Of a DNA stretch of 64,000 nucleotides, positions 1-9,326 are shown one piece after another. The notes beneath the pieces were generated by a model that saw only the letters and a list, made by a program, of their open reading frames with translations, made no database searches and was not told the DNA's origin. Each line of letters starts with the position of its first letter. The first letter of the stretch is position 1. The DNA lies in contig NZ_AWGA01000006.1 in the NCBI RefSeq assembly GCF_000471645.3, forward strand, positions 1 through 64,000, written 5' to 3'. The position numbers were made by a program, and so were the translations under genes. This DNA is from Candidatus Schmidhempelia bombi str. Bimp (lineage in GTDB: Bacteria; Pseudomonadota; Gammaproteobacteria; Enterobacterales; Orbaceae).

Positions 1-1604
1 GTGTGGCGGCTTGTCCAACCCAATCGCTGACATTAATCGATCAAGATACGCTCATACAACAGCAACGACAAAAACAGCAAAAAACGGCATTTTGTGCGAC
101 GGCTGATCGCACTATGCTTATGGAGCCCCCCCCTCAGATATCTGTTTCTCCTTTTGTTAATTTGCAACAGATGCCACGGCAAAATGCAACTAAAATAGCA
201 CTAGAACAGCGTAAAACCACCTTTACCGAGATCTATAACGGCTTTACATCGATGCAAACTGAGCAGCAAGCGCAACGTTGTTTTAGCTGTGGTCCTCATT
301 CAGTATGTGAATGGCGCTGTCCATTACACAACCGTATTCCACACTGGATAAAACTGGCTAAAGAAGGGCGTATTTTAGAAGCGGTTGAACTTTCCCATTA
401 TACGAATAGTCTCCCAGAGATAACCGGACGCGTCTGTCCACAAGATCGCCTATGTGAAGGAAGTTGCACATTAAAAAATGAAACCGATGCGGTCACCATC
501 GGCAATATCGAACGTTATATTACCGATAATGCCTTCGCCATGGGGTGGCGACCCGATCTTAGCTATGTCAAACCCACAGGAAAAAAAGTGGCGATTATTG
601 GCGCCGGTCCTGCTGGCTTAGCCTGCGCTGATATTTTAGTTCGAAACGGCATTTCACCAGTCGTATTCGATCGTCATCCAGAAATTGGCGGTATGTTAAC
701 GTTTGGTATTCCTTCTTTCAAATTAGATAAAGAGGTCCTCATAAGACGACGTGAAATATTTACCGATATGGGGATTGAATTCCAACTTAACACCGATGTT
801 GGTAAAGATGTAAGCATAACAGCATTAATTGATGAATATGATGCCTTATTTGTGGGCGTGGGGACCTATCGCTCCATGCAAGCGCGATTAGAAAATGAAG
901 ATGCAAATGGTGTTTATAAGGCCTTATCTTACTTAACAGCTAATACCAAACAACTTATGGGACTACCAGAGCTTGCTCACCAACCTTATATCAATCTACA
1001 AGGTAAACGTGTTGTAGTATTAGGCGGTGGTGATACGGCAATGGATTGTGTCCGCACAGCAATACGCCAAGGAGCAATTGAAGTCACCTGCGCCTATCGC
1101 CGTGATGAGTCGAATATGCCTGGCTCAAAAAAAGAAGTCAATAATGCGCGTGAAGAAGGGGCAAATTTCTTATTTATGATGCAACCAATCAAGATTGAAG
1201 TGAATGACCAAGGCAATGTAATTGGAATACGTATGTTAAAAACCAAACTTGGCGATCCGGATCTGACTGGTCGCCGTGTTGCTCAACCCATCCCTGATTC
1301 CGAATTTTTGTTAGAGGCGGATGCCGTCATTATTGCCTTTGGCTTTAACGCTCATAATTTAGAATGGTTACAAGCGCAAGGCGTAACGCTTAACCGCTGG
1401 GGGACGATTATTGCACCGCCTGTTAATCATGAAAAATTGGCTTGCCAAACAACGCACCCTAAAATTTTTGCGGGTGGTGATATTGTCCGTGGCGCTGATC
1501 TGGTCGTAACCGCGATCGCTGATGGGCGTATGGCTGCCAACAGTATTCTGCAATACCTTGGTCTTGAATCACAAATACCTCAATGTATGGAGAGCGGATT
1601 ATGA
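1..1604 (+). CDS. aegA: AegA-type FAD/NAD(P)-dependent oxidoreductase, C-terminal part (5' end outside window)
   Basis: The reading frame is open at the left edge and begins inside the end of a ferredoxin domain (residues ACPTQSL are the tail of a 4Fe-4S cluster motif), so the gene starts upstream and the GTG at position 3 is not its start. The visible 530-odd residues match the GltD-like part of AegA: a cysteine-rich helical domain (RCFSCG, CEWRCPLHNRIP, GRVCPQDRLCEGSC) followed by FAD-binding (AIIGAGPAGLACADIL) and NAD(P)-binding (VVVLGGGDTAMDCVRTA) Rossmann motifs. The family passes electrons between iron-sulfur proteins and flavin in the cytoplasm. E. coli AegA has been tied to formate-dependent anaerobic urate degradation, which fits the hydN and fdhF genes immediately downstream. 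The stop overlaps the hydN start (ATGA at 1601-1604), indicating translational coupling. Confidence 0.9.
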   Translation, partial: VAACPTQSLTLIDQDTLIQQQRQKQQKTAFCATADRTMLMEPPPQISVSPFVNLQQMPRQNATKIALEQRKTTFTEIYNGFTSMQTEQQAQRCFSCGPHSVCEWRCPLHNRIPHWIKLAKEGRILEAVELSHYTNSLPEITGRVCPQDRLCEGSCTLKNETDAVTIGNIERYITDNAFAMGWRPDLSYVKPTGKKVAIIGAGPAGLACADILVRNGISPVVFDRHPEIGGMLTFGIPSFKLDKEVLIRRREIFTDMGIEFQLNTDVGKDVSITALIDEYDALFVGVGTYRSMQARLENEDANGVYKALSYLTANTKQLMGLPELAHQPYINLQGKRVVVLGGGDTAMDCVRTAIRQGAIEVTCAYRRDESNMPGSKKEVNNAREEGANFLFMMQPIKIEVNDQGNVIGIRMLKTKLGDPDLTGRRVAQPIPDSEFLLEADAVIIAFGFNAHNLEWLQAQGVTLNRWGTIIAPPVNHEKLACQTTHPKIFAGGDIVRGADLVVTAIADGRMAANSILQYLGLESQIPQCMESGL

Positions 1605-2152
1605 CCCACTGTTTTATTGCTGCCGATGCCAACAAATGTATCGGTTGCCGTACCTGTGAAATCGCCTGCGTTATGTCGCATGCAGATGATATAAATATAT
1701 CAACGCAGCACTTCCAGCCACGTTTAAAAGTGATAAAAGGCATGACTATCACTACCCCCGTAACCTGTAAACAGTGTGAAAATGCGCCTTGTGCGCAGAG
1801 TTGTCCCACTGGTGCCATCGTGCAAAAAAATAACTGTTTACAAGTGATTCAATCGCGTTGTATTGGTTGTAAAACCTGTGTGCTGGCCTGCCCATTTGGT
1901 GCCATGACAGTGGTGACAACGCCGTTAGATGCCCCAGAGACCACTAGCCCAAATAAACAATATCAAACACAAGCCATTAAATGTGACCTATGTAGTGATC
2001 ATGCACAAGGTCCCGCTTGTGTTACTGTTTGTCCAACGCAGGCATTACGTTTGGTTGAGCCGCGCTCATTAACGCAACTTATCCAAGATAAACAACAGCG
2101 TACGGCTCATGAGCTATTAACCACGTTAACTCGATATCACTCCTCCGAGTAA
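1601..2152 (+). CDS. hydN: HydN-like 4Fe-4S electron-transfer protein
   Basis: A 183-residue ferredoxin-like protein with four cysteine clusters typical of HydN/HycB: CIGCRTCEIAC near the start, CKQCENAPCAQSCP, CIGCKTCVLACPFGAM, and CDLCSDHAQGPACVTVCP. These predict four 4Fe-4S clusters. In E. coli HydN accompanies formate dehydrogenase H and carries electrons away from it. The ATG at 1601 is chosen over an earlier in-frame start because GGAGAG lies just upstream and because the start overlaps the aegA stop by four bases. With aegA before and fdhF after, it most likely wires FdhF to AegA. The protein has no signal peptide or membrane segment and should be cytoplasmic. Confidence 0.9.
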   Translation: MTHCFIAADANKCIGCRTCEIACVMSHADDINISTQHFQPRLKVIKGMTITTPVTCKQCENAPCAQSCPTGAIVQKNNCLQVIQSRCIGCKTCVLACPFGAMTVVTTPLDAPETTSPNKQYQTQAIKCDLCSDHAQGPACVTVCPTQALRLVEPRSLTQLIQDKQQRTAHELLTTLTRYHSSE

Positions 2153-2198
2153 CGCGGTAACCGAACGCCCATTATTGAAAAATTACGAGAAAACGATG

Positions 2199-4346
2199 AT
2201 GAAAAAAGTATTAACCGTCTGCCCCTACTGTGCTTCTGGTTGTAAAATTAATTTAGTCGTTAATGATAATAAAATTATTGCCGCAGAAGGTGCCAATGGC
2301 TTAACCAATCAAGGTGAACTCTGCTTAAAAGGCTACTATGGTTGGGACTTCTTAAACGATACTAAAATCCTTACCCCACGTCTAACCGAACCATTAATTC
2401 GCCGCCAACGTGGGGGCGAATTTGAAGCAGTCAGTTGGGATGAGGCCATTGATTATGTCAGCCAACGCCTAGCTCAAATCAAACAAAATCACGGTGCTGA
2501 CGCCATTATGTTAACTGGCTCATCACGTGGTCCAGGTAACGAAACCAATTATTTAATGCAAAAATTTGCACGCGCAGTCATTGGCACCAATAATATTGAC
2601 TGTTGTGCGCGGGTGTGTCATGGCCCATCGGTAGCGGCATTACAACAAACATTAGGCAATGGCGCCATGAGTAACTCTATTGCGGATTTAGAAGATACTG
2701 AATGTATTCTAGTATTTGGCTATAATGCGGCTGACTCACACCCGATCGTCGCTCGCCGTATTCTAAAAGCCAAACAAAAAGGCGCCAAAATTATTGTTTG
2801 TGATCCACGTTTTATTGAAACGGCGCGTATTGCTGATCTGTGGTTACCACTTAAAAATGGCAGCAATATGGCTCTAGTCAATGCCTTCTTAAACGTCCTA
2901 ATTACCGATAAATTATATAATCAACACTACGTCGATAGCTATACTGAAGGATTTGCCGATCTCAATGCGATTGTGTCCAAATATACGCCTGAGTATGTCG
3001 AAGCGATCACTGGATTATCCGCCAAATTGATCCGAGAGGCCGCCTATATGTATGCATCGGTTTCATCAGCCACTATTTTGTGGGGGATGGGCGTCACCCA
3101 GTGGGGGCAAAGTACCGATGTGATTAAAGGACTATCCAGCATGGCGCTTTTAACTGGCAATTTAGGCCGACCGGCGGTTGGCGTGGGTCCTGTTCGAGGT
3201 CAAAATAATGTACAAGGCGCCTGCGATATGGGAGCAACGCCTAAAGACTATCCTGGTTACCAAAAAGTGGCCGATCCTAAGGTGCGTGCTAAATTTGCCA
3301 AAGCGTGGGGAGTTGAATCACTACCAGAAACAGCGGGCTGTACCATTACGGAGGTCCCCCACCGTATTCTAGCCGATCAACTTAAAGCCTACTATATTAT
3401 GGGCGAAGATCCACTACAAACCGATCCGGATCTCGCTGGGATGCGCGCAGCATTAGAAAAATTAGATCTACTGATCGTACAAGATATCTTTATGACAAAA
3501 ACCGCCGCCGCGGCAGATGTGATCCTTCCCGCCACCTCATGGGGAGAACATGAAGGAATTTATACCAGTGCCGATCGCGGTTTTCAGCATTTTGAAAAAG
3601 CGATTGAACCCACGGGTAATGTAAAAGTAGACTGGCAAATTATCAGTTTAATTGCGTCAAAGATGGGCTATCCAATGCATTATCACAATGCGCAACAAAT
3701 TTGGGATGAAATGCGACAGCTATGTGATCTATTTAAAGGTGCCACTTATGCCAAAATGGCCAAATTCGGTTATATACAATGGCCATGCCCTACCGACGAG
3801 CATAACGGCACACCTTATTTATACCAAGGAAATCGTTTTGATCGACCAAATGGTAAAGGACTATTAACGTGTGCAGAATGGATACCTCCTAAAGAAACAA
3901 TTGACGATCAATATCCACTGGTTTTGTGTACTGTACGTGAAGTAGGACATTACTCTTGTCGCTCAATGACCGGCAACTGTCGTCCATTACAAACCCTCGC
4001 CGATGAACCGGGCTATGTACAAATTAATCCGGCCGATGCACAGCAACTTCATATTCAAGATCAATCATTAGTTTGGGTTGAATCACGCCGCGGTAAAGTC
4101 ATCACCCGTGCCAATGTGACGCCACGCGCCAATAAAGGGGCGGTTTATATGACTTATCAGTGGTGGATTGGAGCGTGTAACGAGTTAACCCTTGATCATC
4201 TTGATCCCGTTTCCCGTACACCAGAATATAAACATTCAGCAGTTAGAGTATCAGCCATTACTGATCAACATTGGGCGGAACAAGAAATTGATCGACAATA
4301 TCATCAGTTAAAACAACAATTAAGGGAACTGGCACACGCCGTTTAG
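2199..4346 (+). CDS. fdhF: Formate dehydrogenase H-like molybdopterin enzyme, cysteine variant
   Basis: The 715-residue protein aligns nearly end to end with E. coli FdhF, which oxidises formate to CO2 at a Mo-bis-MGD centre. The N-terminal 4Fe-4S ligands are C8, C11, C15 and C42, with K44 following. The active-site segment reads DCCARVCHGPS. The catalytic selenocysteine of E. coli (residue 140) is an ordinary TGT cysteine codon at 2616-2618, followed by the conserved His141. Numbering matches E. coli exactly if translation starts at 2199; the double ATG at 2196/2199 follows a GAGA element, and the upstream TTG at 2175 has no support. No hyc genes adjoin it, so hydrogen production cannot be inferred; AegA and HydN upstream look like the electron partners. 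A strong hairpin follows the gene. Confidence 0.93.
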   Translation: MKKVLTVCPYCASGCKINLVVNDNKIIAAEGANGLTNQGELCLKGYYGWDFLNDTKILTPRLTEPLIRRQRGGEFEAVSWDEAIDYVSQRLAQIKQNHGADAIMLTGSSRGPGNETNYLMQKFARAVIGTNNIDCCARVCHGPSVAALQQTLGNGAMSNSIADLEDTECILVFGYNAADSHPIVARRILKAKQKGAKIIVCDPRFIETARIADLWLPLKNGSNMALVNAFLNVLITDKLYNQHYVDSYTEGFADLNAIVSKYTPEYVEAITGLSAKLIREAAYMYASVSSATILWGMGVTQWGQSTDVIKGLSSMALLTGNLGRPAVGVGPVRGQNNVQGACDMGATPKDYPGYQKVADPKVRAKFAKAWGVESLPETAGCTITEVPHRILADQLKAYYIMGEDPLQTDPDLAGMRAALEKLDLLIVQDIFMTKTAAAADVILPATSWGEHEGIYTSADRGFQHFEKAIEPTGNVKVDWQIISLIASKMGYPMHYHNAQQIWDEMRQLCDLFKGATYAKMAKFGYIQWPCPTDEHNGTPYLYQGNRFDRPNGKGLLTCAEWIPPKETIDDQYPLVLCTVREVGHYSCRSMTGNCRPLQTLADEPGYVQINPADAQQLHIQDQSLVWVESRRGKVITRANVTPRANKGAVYMTYQWWIGACNELTLDHLDPVSRTPEYKHSAVRVSAITDQHWAEQEIDRQYHQLKQQLRELAHAV

Positions 4347-4363
4347 ACTTATCAACAATTTTC

Positions 4364-4410
4364 ACAGTAAAATCAATAAGCTATAATTGATTTTACTGTT
4401 GATTTTTTAA
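4364..4410 (+). terminator. Intrinsic terminator after fdhF
   Basis: Fourteen-base perfect inverted repeat (4364-4377 with 4386-4399, 8-nt loop) followed by a T-rich stretch. It closes the aegA-hydN-fdhF operon. Confidence 0.75.
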
Positions 4411-4557
4411 ATCAACGCTCTTTTCTATTAATCGGAACAAGGTGTTAGATAAGCATTAGAATAACTAATTTTATTGCTATAGAGTATGTCAATAAAATGC
4501 TAAAAAATATCGATTAATAAGTTTACTAAAATAGTAATTTTTCACTCAATAAACCCA

Positions 4558-4728
4558 TCAAAAATAGACAATAAAGTTAATTATCCTCATTGAACCATCA
4601 TATTCTCTATCAAGGATATTGTTCTTATCATCTAGCTCAATCCTTACTTCTGTAAAATGCTGCCATACAAGATCAAAAACCAATAAAGCAGTACCATTTA
4701 TTTGGGTTAATTTATAAAAACCGTTATC
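4558..4728 (-). pseudogene. Short gene remnant, family unknown
   Basis: The gap between fdhF and hmuV holds a 56-codon minus-strand open stretch ending in TGA at 4558-4560. It has protein-like composition (for example VFDLVWQHFTEVRIELDD and ILDREYDGSMRIINF), but stop codons lie directly before it and there is no start codon or ribosome-binding site. It overlaps the end of hmuV by five bases. I read it as the 3' end of a lost gene; the family is not recognised. The rest of 4411-4723 shows nothing further. Confidence 0.25.
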
Positions 4729-5494
4729 TCATTAAAGAAACTTGCGGCAAGGCGTAATGTGGATGGGATCGCACCACCAAGTCAGCTTGATACCAACTCA
4801 TTAGACTATGTTGGGTAAGCACTTGATTTGGCGAACCTTGAGCAATTAATTGTCCATTAGAGAGCAATAAAATACGATCAGCATAGAGTGCGGCTAAATT
4901 AAGATCATGTAAAATACAACAAATACTTATCGATTGTTGATGAGTTAGATCGCGTAACAGCCGTAACATCTGCTGCTGATGATAAAGATCAAGAGCTGAT
5001 GTCGGTTCATCCAAAAACAGTAACCGTGGTGAGGGCTGTGGTTGCCATAACTGGGCTAGGACTCTGGCTAACTGTACACGCTGCTGTTCCCCCCCAGACA
5101 AAGATCGATAATCTTTATGCAACAGATATTGACAATGGGTCTGTTCAATCACGGTGTCTAACGCTTGATGAAAATAGGTTTTGCCATGTGGTGCTCGCCC
5201 CATGGCAATCACCTCTTTAGCAGTAAAAGCAAAATTGATTTGACAATGTTGTCGCATGACGGTTCTTTTTTTAGCCAGCGCGTTCTGATCCCACTTTGCT
5301 AACGGTTTGCCAAGAAAAATACACTCTCCTTGCGTCGGTGTTAAAAACCCCGTTAACAACCGTAACAATGTTGACTTCCCCGCGCCATTGGCACCAATAA
5401 TGATATTAAGCTGATTTGGTTGAATATCAAGATTCACTTGTTTAATTAGCGGTTGAGAACCGATTTGATAACATAAATCAATGGCCGTTAGCAT
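4724..5494 (-). CDS. hmuV: Heme ABC transporter ATP-binding protein
   Basis: A 256-residue ABC ATPase of the iron-chelate/heme subfamily. It has Walker [10 protein letters not shown] at residues 34-42, the signature LSGGEQQRV near 132-140, Walker B LLFLDE near 158-163, and the switch histidine in [14 protein letters not shown]. Together with HmuU and the periplasmic ChuT it should drive heme import across the inner membrane. Its start overlaps the end of hmuU by seven bases, with a GGGGTAAA Shine-Dalgarno-like element, so the two are translationally coupled. It is the last gene of the five-gene minus-strand heme operon. Confidence 0.93.
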   Translation of the reverse strand: MLTAIDLCYQIGSQPLIKQVNLDIQPNQLNIIIGANGAGKSTLLRLLTGFLTPTQGECIFLGKPLAKWDQNALAKKRTVMRQHCQINFAFTAKEVIAMGRAPHGKTYFHQALDTVIEQTHCQYLLHKDYRSLSGGEQQRVQLARVLAQLWQPQPSPRLLFLDEPTSALDLYHQQQMLRLLRDLTHQQSISICCILHDLNLAALYADRILLLSNGQLIAQGSPNQVLTQHSLMSWYQADLVVRSHPHYALPQVSLMR

Positions 5495-6498
5495 AGGTGT
5501 TTACCCCGTTTACGTAAAATTAGCCAGAGAAAATAAGGACCACCAATTAAACTCGTAAATAAACCAACAGGAATTTCATTTGGGGCGGCTACAGTCCTAG
5601 CTAAGGTATCCGCGATTAATAACAAGCTTCCCCCCGCCAAAATGGTGGCGGGAACTAACCAACGATGATCCGTTCCAATTTTCAAGCGTAGCATATGTGG
5701 CACAGCAAGCCCAATAAAACTGATAACGCCACTGACAGCAACGGACGTGCCAATCAGCAACGACGTGATAATAATTAATTGTCGTTTAGTTCGTTGTACA
5801 TTTACGCCCAGATAATGTGCATCTTCATCGCCAAGTTGTAAAAGATTAAGGCGATGACTGATCGCTAAAGCAGCCCATAACGCCGGAATAATTAAGCTGG
5901 CAGCAATCAACACCAAATCCCATTGCCCTTTACCTAAATAACCCATTGACCATAGCGACAATTGCCGTAATTGTTGATCATCACTGATATAACTCAGTAT
6001 CCCCATCATCGAAGCGGTAATGGCATTAATCGCGATACCCGCTAATAACAGTAAAGCAGTTCCATGTGAAGTATGACTTAAGCTATAAATAATCAGACAA
6101 ATCACAATCCCACCGATAAAAGCGGCCGTGATTTGTCCATAAACGAGCAAGAAACTAGGTAAAGTGATAGGTAAAACGATTAATAATCCTACACATAATG
6201 CAGCACCACTACTAATACCAAGTAATCCCGCATCAGCCAAAGGATTACGAAATACCCCTTGCATAACCACACCCGATGTGGCTAATGCCATACCGACTAA
6301 TACCGCCAGCATAACTCTTGGTAAACGAATGTGTAACCAAATCTGCCACATGGGATCCTTAAAAGGCAGTGCTAGCAGTTGTTTAAACGATAACGGCAAT
6401 GCTCCCTGATTGACAGCAATGAATATCGTAATAAGTAAAATAGTCAACAAACCCATTATTAAATATCGTTGCTGGCATGGGGCAATTCGCATGGTCAT
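5488..6498 (-). CDS. hmuU: Heme ABC transporter permease (FecCD/BtuC family)
   Basis: Roughly 336 residues with about ten hydrophobic segments and FecCD-family motifs: [20 protein letters not shown] near the N terminus, the [10 protein letters not shown] stretch, and a C-terminal [11 protein letters not shown] coupling region that contacts the ATPase. It forms the inner-membrane heme channel with HmuV. The start is uncertain. A GGAG element at 6512-6515 sits 4 nt before a TTG at 6507 and 13 nt before the ATG at 6498; I use the ATG. It lies 36 bp downstream of chuY and overlaps hmuV. Confidence 0.92.
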   Translation of the reverse strand: MTMRIAPCQQRYLIMGLLTILLITIFIAVNQGALPLSFKQLLALPFKDPMWQIWLHIRLPRVMLAVLVGMALATSGVVMQGVFRNPLADAGLLGISSGAALCVGLLIVLPITLPSFLLVYGQITAAFIGGIVICLIIYSLSHTSHGTALLLLAGIAINAITASMMGILSYISDDQQLRQLSLWSMGYLGKGQWDLVLIAASLIIPALWAALAISHRLNLLQLGDEDAHYLGVNVQRTKRQLIIITSLLIGTSVAVSGVISFIGLAVPHMLRLKIGTDHRWLVPATILAGGSLLLIADTLARTVAAPNEIPVGLFTSLIGGPYFLWLILRKRGKHLC

Positions 6499-6534
6499 TG
6501 GTAACAACTTACTCCACTAATGAGATAAATGTGA

Positions 6535-7164
6535 TTAACGATCGACCACTAAAAAGGGATCAACCACCGCATAGATTTGTTTATTCAAACTACGCTGATT
6601 TACTTGCTCAAGTATCAATAAGGCAAGATCCTGACGTCGAATATAACCATGCACCTCTTTGCCTTGAACGTACTCGGCATTGTGTGTTGGCTCCCCATCT
6701 AACAGACCTCCTGGACGCAAAATAGCGTAATCGAGTGAGCTAGTTTGCAACCAAACTTCCGATAACGTTTTTTCACGTACAGCAAAACCAAACGCAGCTT
6801 TAGCCCGCTCTGATAGCGTTGGCCAACTGTCCCCACAGCCTAAAGAGGTCACTAAAATCATTCGTTTAATCCCACTCTTTTCAGCCTGATTAATAATATT
6901 TATTTGCGCTTGATAATTTGCTTTTTCTCCGCCTAACGTCGAAATAATAGTACACCCCACACCCGCCGCCTGACAGGCTCGCTCAACAATAATCGGATCG
7001 TTAGCATCACCAACAAAGGTGGTCACACCAAGCGCTGTTAATTTCGCCGCAGTGACTAAGTTACGAACCACTGCATAACAATGGTAACCCTGAATTAGCG
7101 CCTGTTTCGTTAAAGCCTCACCGGTACCACGACTCGCCCCAAAAATTAATAAAGATGTGGTCAT
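6535..7164 (-). CDS. chuY: ChuY-like NAD(P)H-dependent anaerobilin reductase
   Basis: A 209-residue atypical short-chain dehydrogenase fold with a nucleotide-binding loop LIFGASRGTGEAL at the N terminus and no lipid or membrane features. Sequence and position between chuX and hmuU match ChuY/HemX proteins of enterobacterial heme-utilisation loci. In E. coli O157 ChuY reduces anaerobilin, the linear tetrapyrrole made by the radical-SAM enzyme ChuW. The start ATG shares one base with the chuX stop (TAATG at 7162-7166), so the two are translationally coupled. Assignment to the anaerobilin step rests on context plus family resemblance; a general NAD(P)-binding reductase is the alternative. Confidence 0.82.
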   Translation of the reverse strand: MTTSLLIFGASRGTGEALTKQALIQGYHCYAVVRNLVTAAKLTALGVTTFVGDANDPIIVERACQAAGVGCTIISTLGGEKANYQAQINIINQAEKSGIKRMILVTSLGCGDSWPTLSERAKAAFGFAVREKTLSEVWLQTSSLDYAILRPGGLLDGEPTHNAEYVQGKEVHGYIRRQDLALLILEQVNQRSLNKQIYAVVDPFLVVDR

Positions 7165-7664
7165 TACTGTTTTACCTTTGTCTTAAGTTGCGTTGCTAAT
7201 TGACGATAAGCAGCGAGTTGATCCGCGTGTAACTGGCGGTGCGAATCGCGCCCAACAAAAATTTTAAACATCGCTTGCCCTGCGGTATTTAAAAATAAAA
7301 TAGACGCAGTTGCCATCCCCATAAATGGACGTTCAACAAAAGCAATGTGTTGACAATGCTCAGCCTTAATATGCCCACTTAAATTGGTTTTACCTCTTAA
7401 ATTAAAATAGCCGTGGCGATGAAAACCACTTGGTAACTGACCATGATATTCAAAAATAATATCTGATGTATTCACCAGTAAGGTGATCTCTCCCCATGTA
7501 GTGACTTCATCCCAAATTTGATCAAAACGGTCTCCAGCAACCACTGTATTAGCTGGCATTGCTTGAATCACATCAAATAAAGAAACTTGGTAACGTTTGG
7601 CAATCTCTTCTAAGGTCCCATCGGGATTGGTCGCCATCAATTCGGCTAATGTAAGCTCAGGCAT
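7164..7664 (-). CDS. chuX: ChuX/HutX-type intracellular heme carrier
   Basis: A 166-residue protein of the HutX/ChuX heme-utilisation family. The N terminus (TLEEIAKRYQVSLFDVIQAM) is the family's helical segment, and the C-terminal beta domain carries HGYFNLRG and RPFMGMATASILFLN. The family binds heme in the cytoplasm and hands it to the heme-degrading enzyme, or buffers it. It lies 84 bp downstream of chuW and one base into chuY. AAGGAAAG precedes the ATG at 7664. Confidence 0.88.
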   Translation of the reverse strand: MPELTLAELMATNPDGTLEEIAKRYQVSLFDVIQAMPANTVVAGDRFDQIWDEVTTWGEITLLVNTSDIIFEYHGQLPSGFHRHGYFNLRGKTNLSGHIKAEHCQHIAFVERPFMGMATASILFLNTAGQAMFKIFVGRDSHRQLHADQLAAYRQLATQLKTKVKQ

Positions 7665-7748
7665 AGTGCTTTCCTTATAAAAAATCAGTTAGTGTTCATT
7701 ATTTTTCATTGAGTGTAATGGTTTTATCTGTTCAGTCATGATACGAGC

Positions 7749-9110
7749 TTACCTCGTTTTCAACGAAGAGCGATCCATGCGATCAGCTATTGAGGTAGGC
7801 GTCGTGGTCGTTGACTCATTCAGCTGCATTAATAGATGTTGTAGAGCTGAAAGTAAATTGCTCGCATAATAGCGACCATCAATGGTCAGTTTAGTACATC
7901 GTTCATCGCTTGTCAGTAGCCCAACCTGATACCATTGTTTAATTAACGGCATAAGCTGTTGTGAGTGTGGAGTTAATAGGGCTAAATCAAGACGCCCAGC
8001 TTCAATCATACCTTGTAATTGGTGTAACCACTGCAACGGTTTTGCCGCTTGGAACATCATCATTATGGGTTTTTGCTGTTGATCTAACTGTTGATAATAA
8101 TGCGCTAAATTGCGATCAATCATAAATGATTGTCCATTTAACTTACCGCCAGCACACGATCCAAAAGCTAAATAATCTGCCCCCTGTTTAATCAATAAAT
8201 TATAGCAATTACGTTCACGGGTTGTGCGCCCAAAATGGCTGTTACTCAGCTGGATCCAGCCCGCTTTATCTAAAGTTTCGACCCCGATTCGATATAATGC
8301 CCCTTTTTGACTAACGTCAGGTAATTGGATACGTCCATTTTCAACGCCTTTAAACAGTGGCGTTGTGGGTAATAAGTTCAATGCGTATAAATCAACACCA
8401 TCTAAAGGCAGATCACGCACAATCTCGAGATCTTCTTGCCATGTTTTTACTGTTTGACGGGGTAAACCAAAAATAAGATCACAGACGACGGCTGCTTGAT
8501 CATACTCCGCAAGTTGACGGATAAAGTTAATCGCCTGCTGTTTATCCGAGGTTCTGGCTAAGCGTTGGCGAATTTCAGTATTAAAAGTTTGAATACCAAT
8601 CGAAAACCGATTGGCGCCTGCTTCAATACAAGCCGCTATCTTTTCTGAATCAAATCCCAGTATTCGACCTTCAATCGTGATTTCGCAATCACCTGCTAGC
8701 GGATAAAGGCGCTTAATCGTGGTAATGATACGATGTAATTCGGTGGAACGTAATGCGGTAGGCGTTCCCCCCCCAAAATACACGGCATGTATCGGGGCAG
8801 ATTGGCTAAGTGGGGTCTGGGCATCCATACTTAATTCTTGGATCAAATATTCGGTATAGATTGCCGTATCATGCTGCTTTAACGGATTTTGATAAAAACC
8901 ACAAAATTGACAATGGGTCGCGCAGAAAGGGATATGAATATATAGCAGACGTTTATTTTTGGGTAATACCGTTTGTTGCAGTGATTGCCATGCCCGTTGC
9001 ACTTGTGTTTTGTCGATGGGAATATTGCCGCGAAAAGGCATGACTGCCCAACGATCAGTAAAAGGAATACCGTCAGTTTTAGCATAAAAAGGCGTCAAAT
9101 CTAACGTCAT
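7749..9110 (-). CDS. chuW: Radical-SAM heme-degrading methyltransferase (anaerobilin synthase)
   Basis: A 453-residue HemN-like radical SAM protein with the 4Fe-4S/SAM motif C63-x3-C67-x2-C70 (PFCATHCQFCGF) and the glycine-rich YFGGGTPTAL segment. It is placed as ChuW/HutW rather than coproporphyrinogen dehydrogenase because it heads a heme-uptake operon beside ChuX, ChuY, HmuU and HmuV. ChuW opens the heme ring without oxygen, releasing iron and giving anaerobilin. A GAGATAAG element precedes the ATG. The upstream 216 bp, shared with the divergent receptor gene, carries two Fur-box-like sites. Confidence 0.9.
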   Translation of the reverse strand: MTLDLTPFYAKTDGIPFTDRWAVMPFRGNIPIDKTQVQRAWQSLQQTVLPKNKRLLYIHIPFCATHCQFCGFYQNPLKQHDTAIYTEYLIQELSMDAQTPLSQSAPIHAVYFGGGTPTALRSTELHRIITTIKRLYPLAGDCEITIEGRILGFDSEKIAACIEAGANRFSIGIQTFNTEIRQRLARTSDKQQAINFIRQLAEYDQAAVVCDLIFGLPRQTVKTWQEDLEIVRDLPLDGVDLYALNLLPTTPLFKGVENGRIQLPDVSQKGALYRIGVETLDKAGWIQLSNSHFGRTTRERNCYNLLIKQGADYLAFGSCAGGKLNGQSFMIDRNLAHYYQQLDQQQKPIMMMFQAAKPLQWLHQLQGMIEAGRLDLALLTPHSQQLMPLIKQWYQVGLLTSDERCTKLTIDGRYYASNLLSALQHLLMQLNESTTTTPTSIADRMDRSSLKTR

Positions 9111-9153
9111 AGCTTATCTCTATTTTCGTTATTTTTTAGATACTAAATTAAAC

Positions 9154-9172
9154 AATAATTATTATCATTTAT
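9154..9172. promoter_or_regulatory. Fur-box-like operator, chuW side
   Basis: By my alignment 13 of 19 bases match the Fur consensus GATAATGATAATCATTATC. The site lies 44-62 bp upstream of chuW in the divergent promoter region and would repress the heme operon when iron is plentiful. Confidence 0.55.
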
Positions 9173-9275
9173 CAATTTATTATTTTTTAACCGCTTAAAT
9201 TTTAGCATTTGCTTGATTTAATATAATTTTATTATTTTTTTATCAAAAGCTACAGATTATATTTACTTCCTAAAC

Positions 9276-9294
9276 ATTAATGATTATCATTTAC
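9276..9294. promoter_or_regulatory. Fur-box-like operator, receptor side
   Basis: By my alignment 14 of 19 bases match the Fur consensus, with an uninterrupted AATGATTATCATT core. The site lies 33-51 bp upstream of the TonB-dependent receptor start. Confidence 0.6.
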
Positions 9295-9326
9295 ATAAAA
9301 TTATCTAAACAGCGTAGACTAGTAAT

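Noticed and set aside
3..5. GTG at the left edge as the start of aegA
   Set aside because: The frame begins inside a ferredoxin cluster motif, so the gene continues upstream of the window.
2175..2198. TTG at 2175 as the start of fdhF
   Set aside because: It adds eight residues absent from E. coli FdhF and lacks a ribosome-binding site; the ATG at 2199 reproduces the family numbering.
2616..2618. Selenocysteine insertion in fdhF
   Set aside because: The codon is TGT, not TGA, so ordinary cysteine is encoded.
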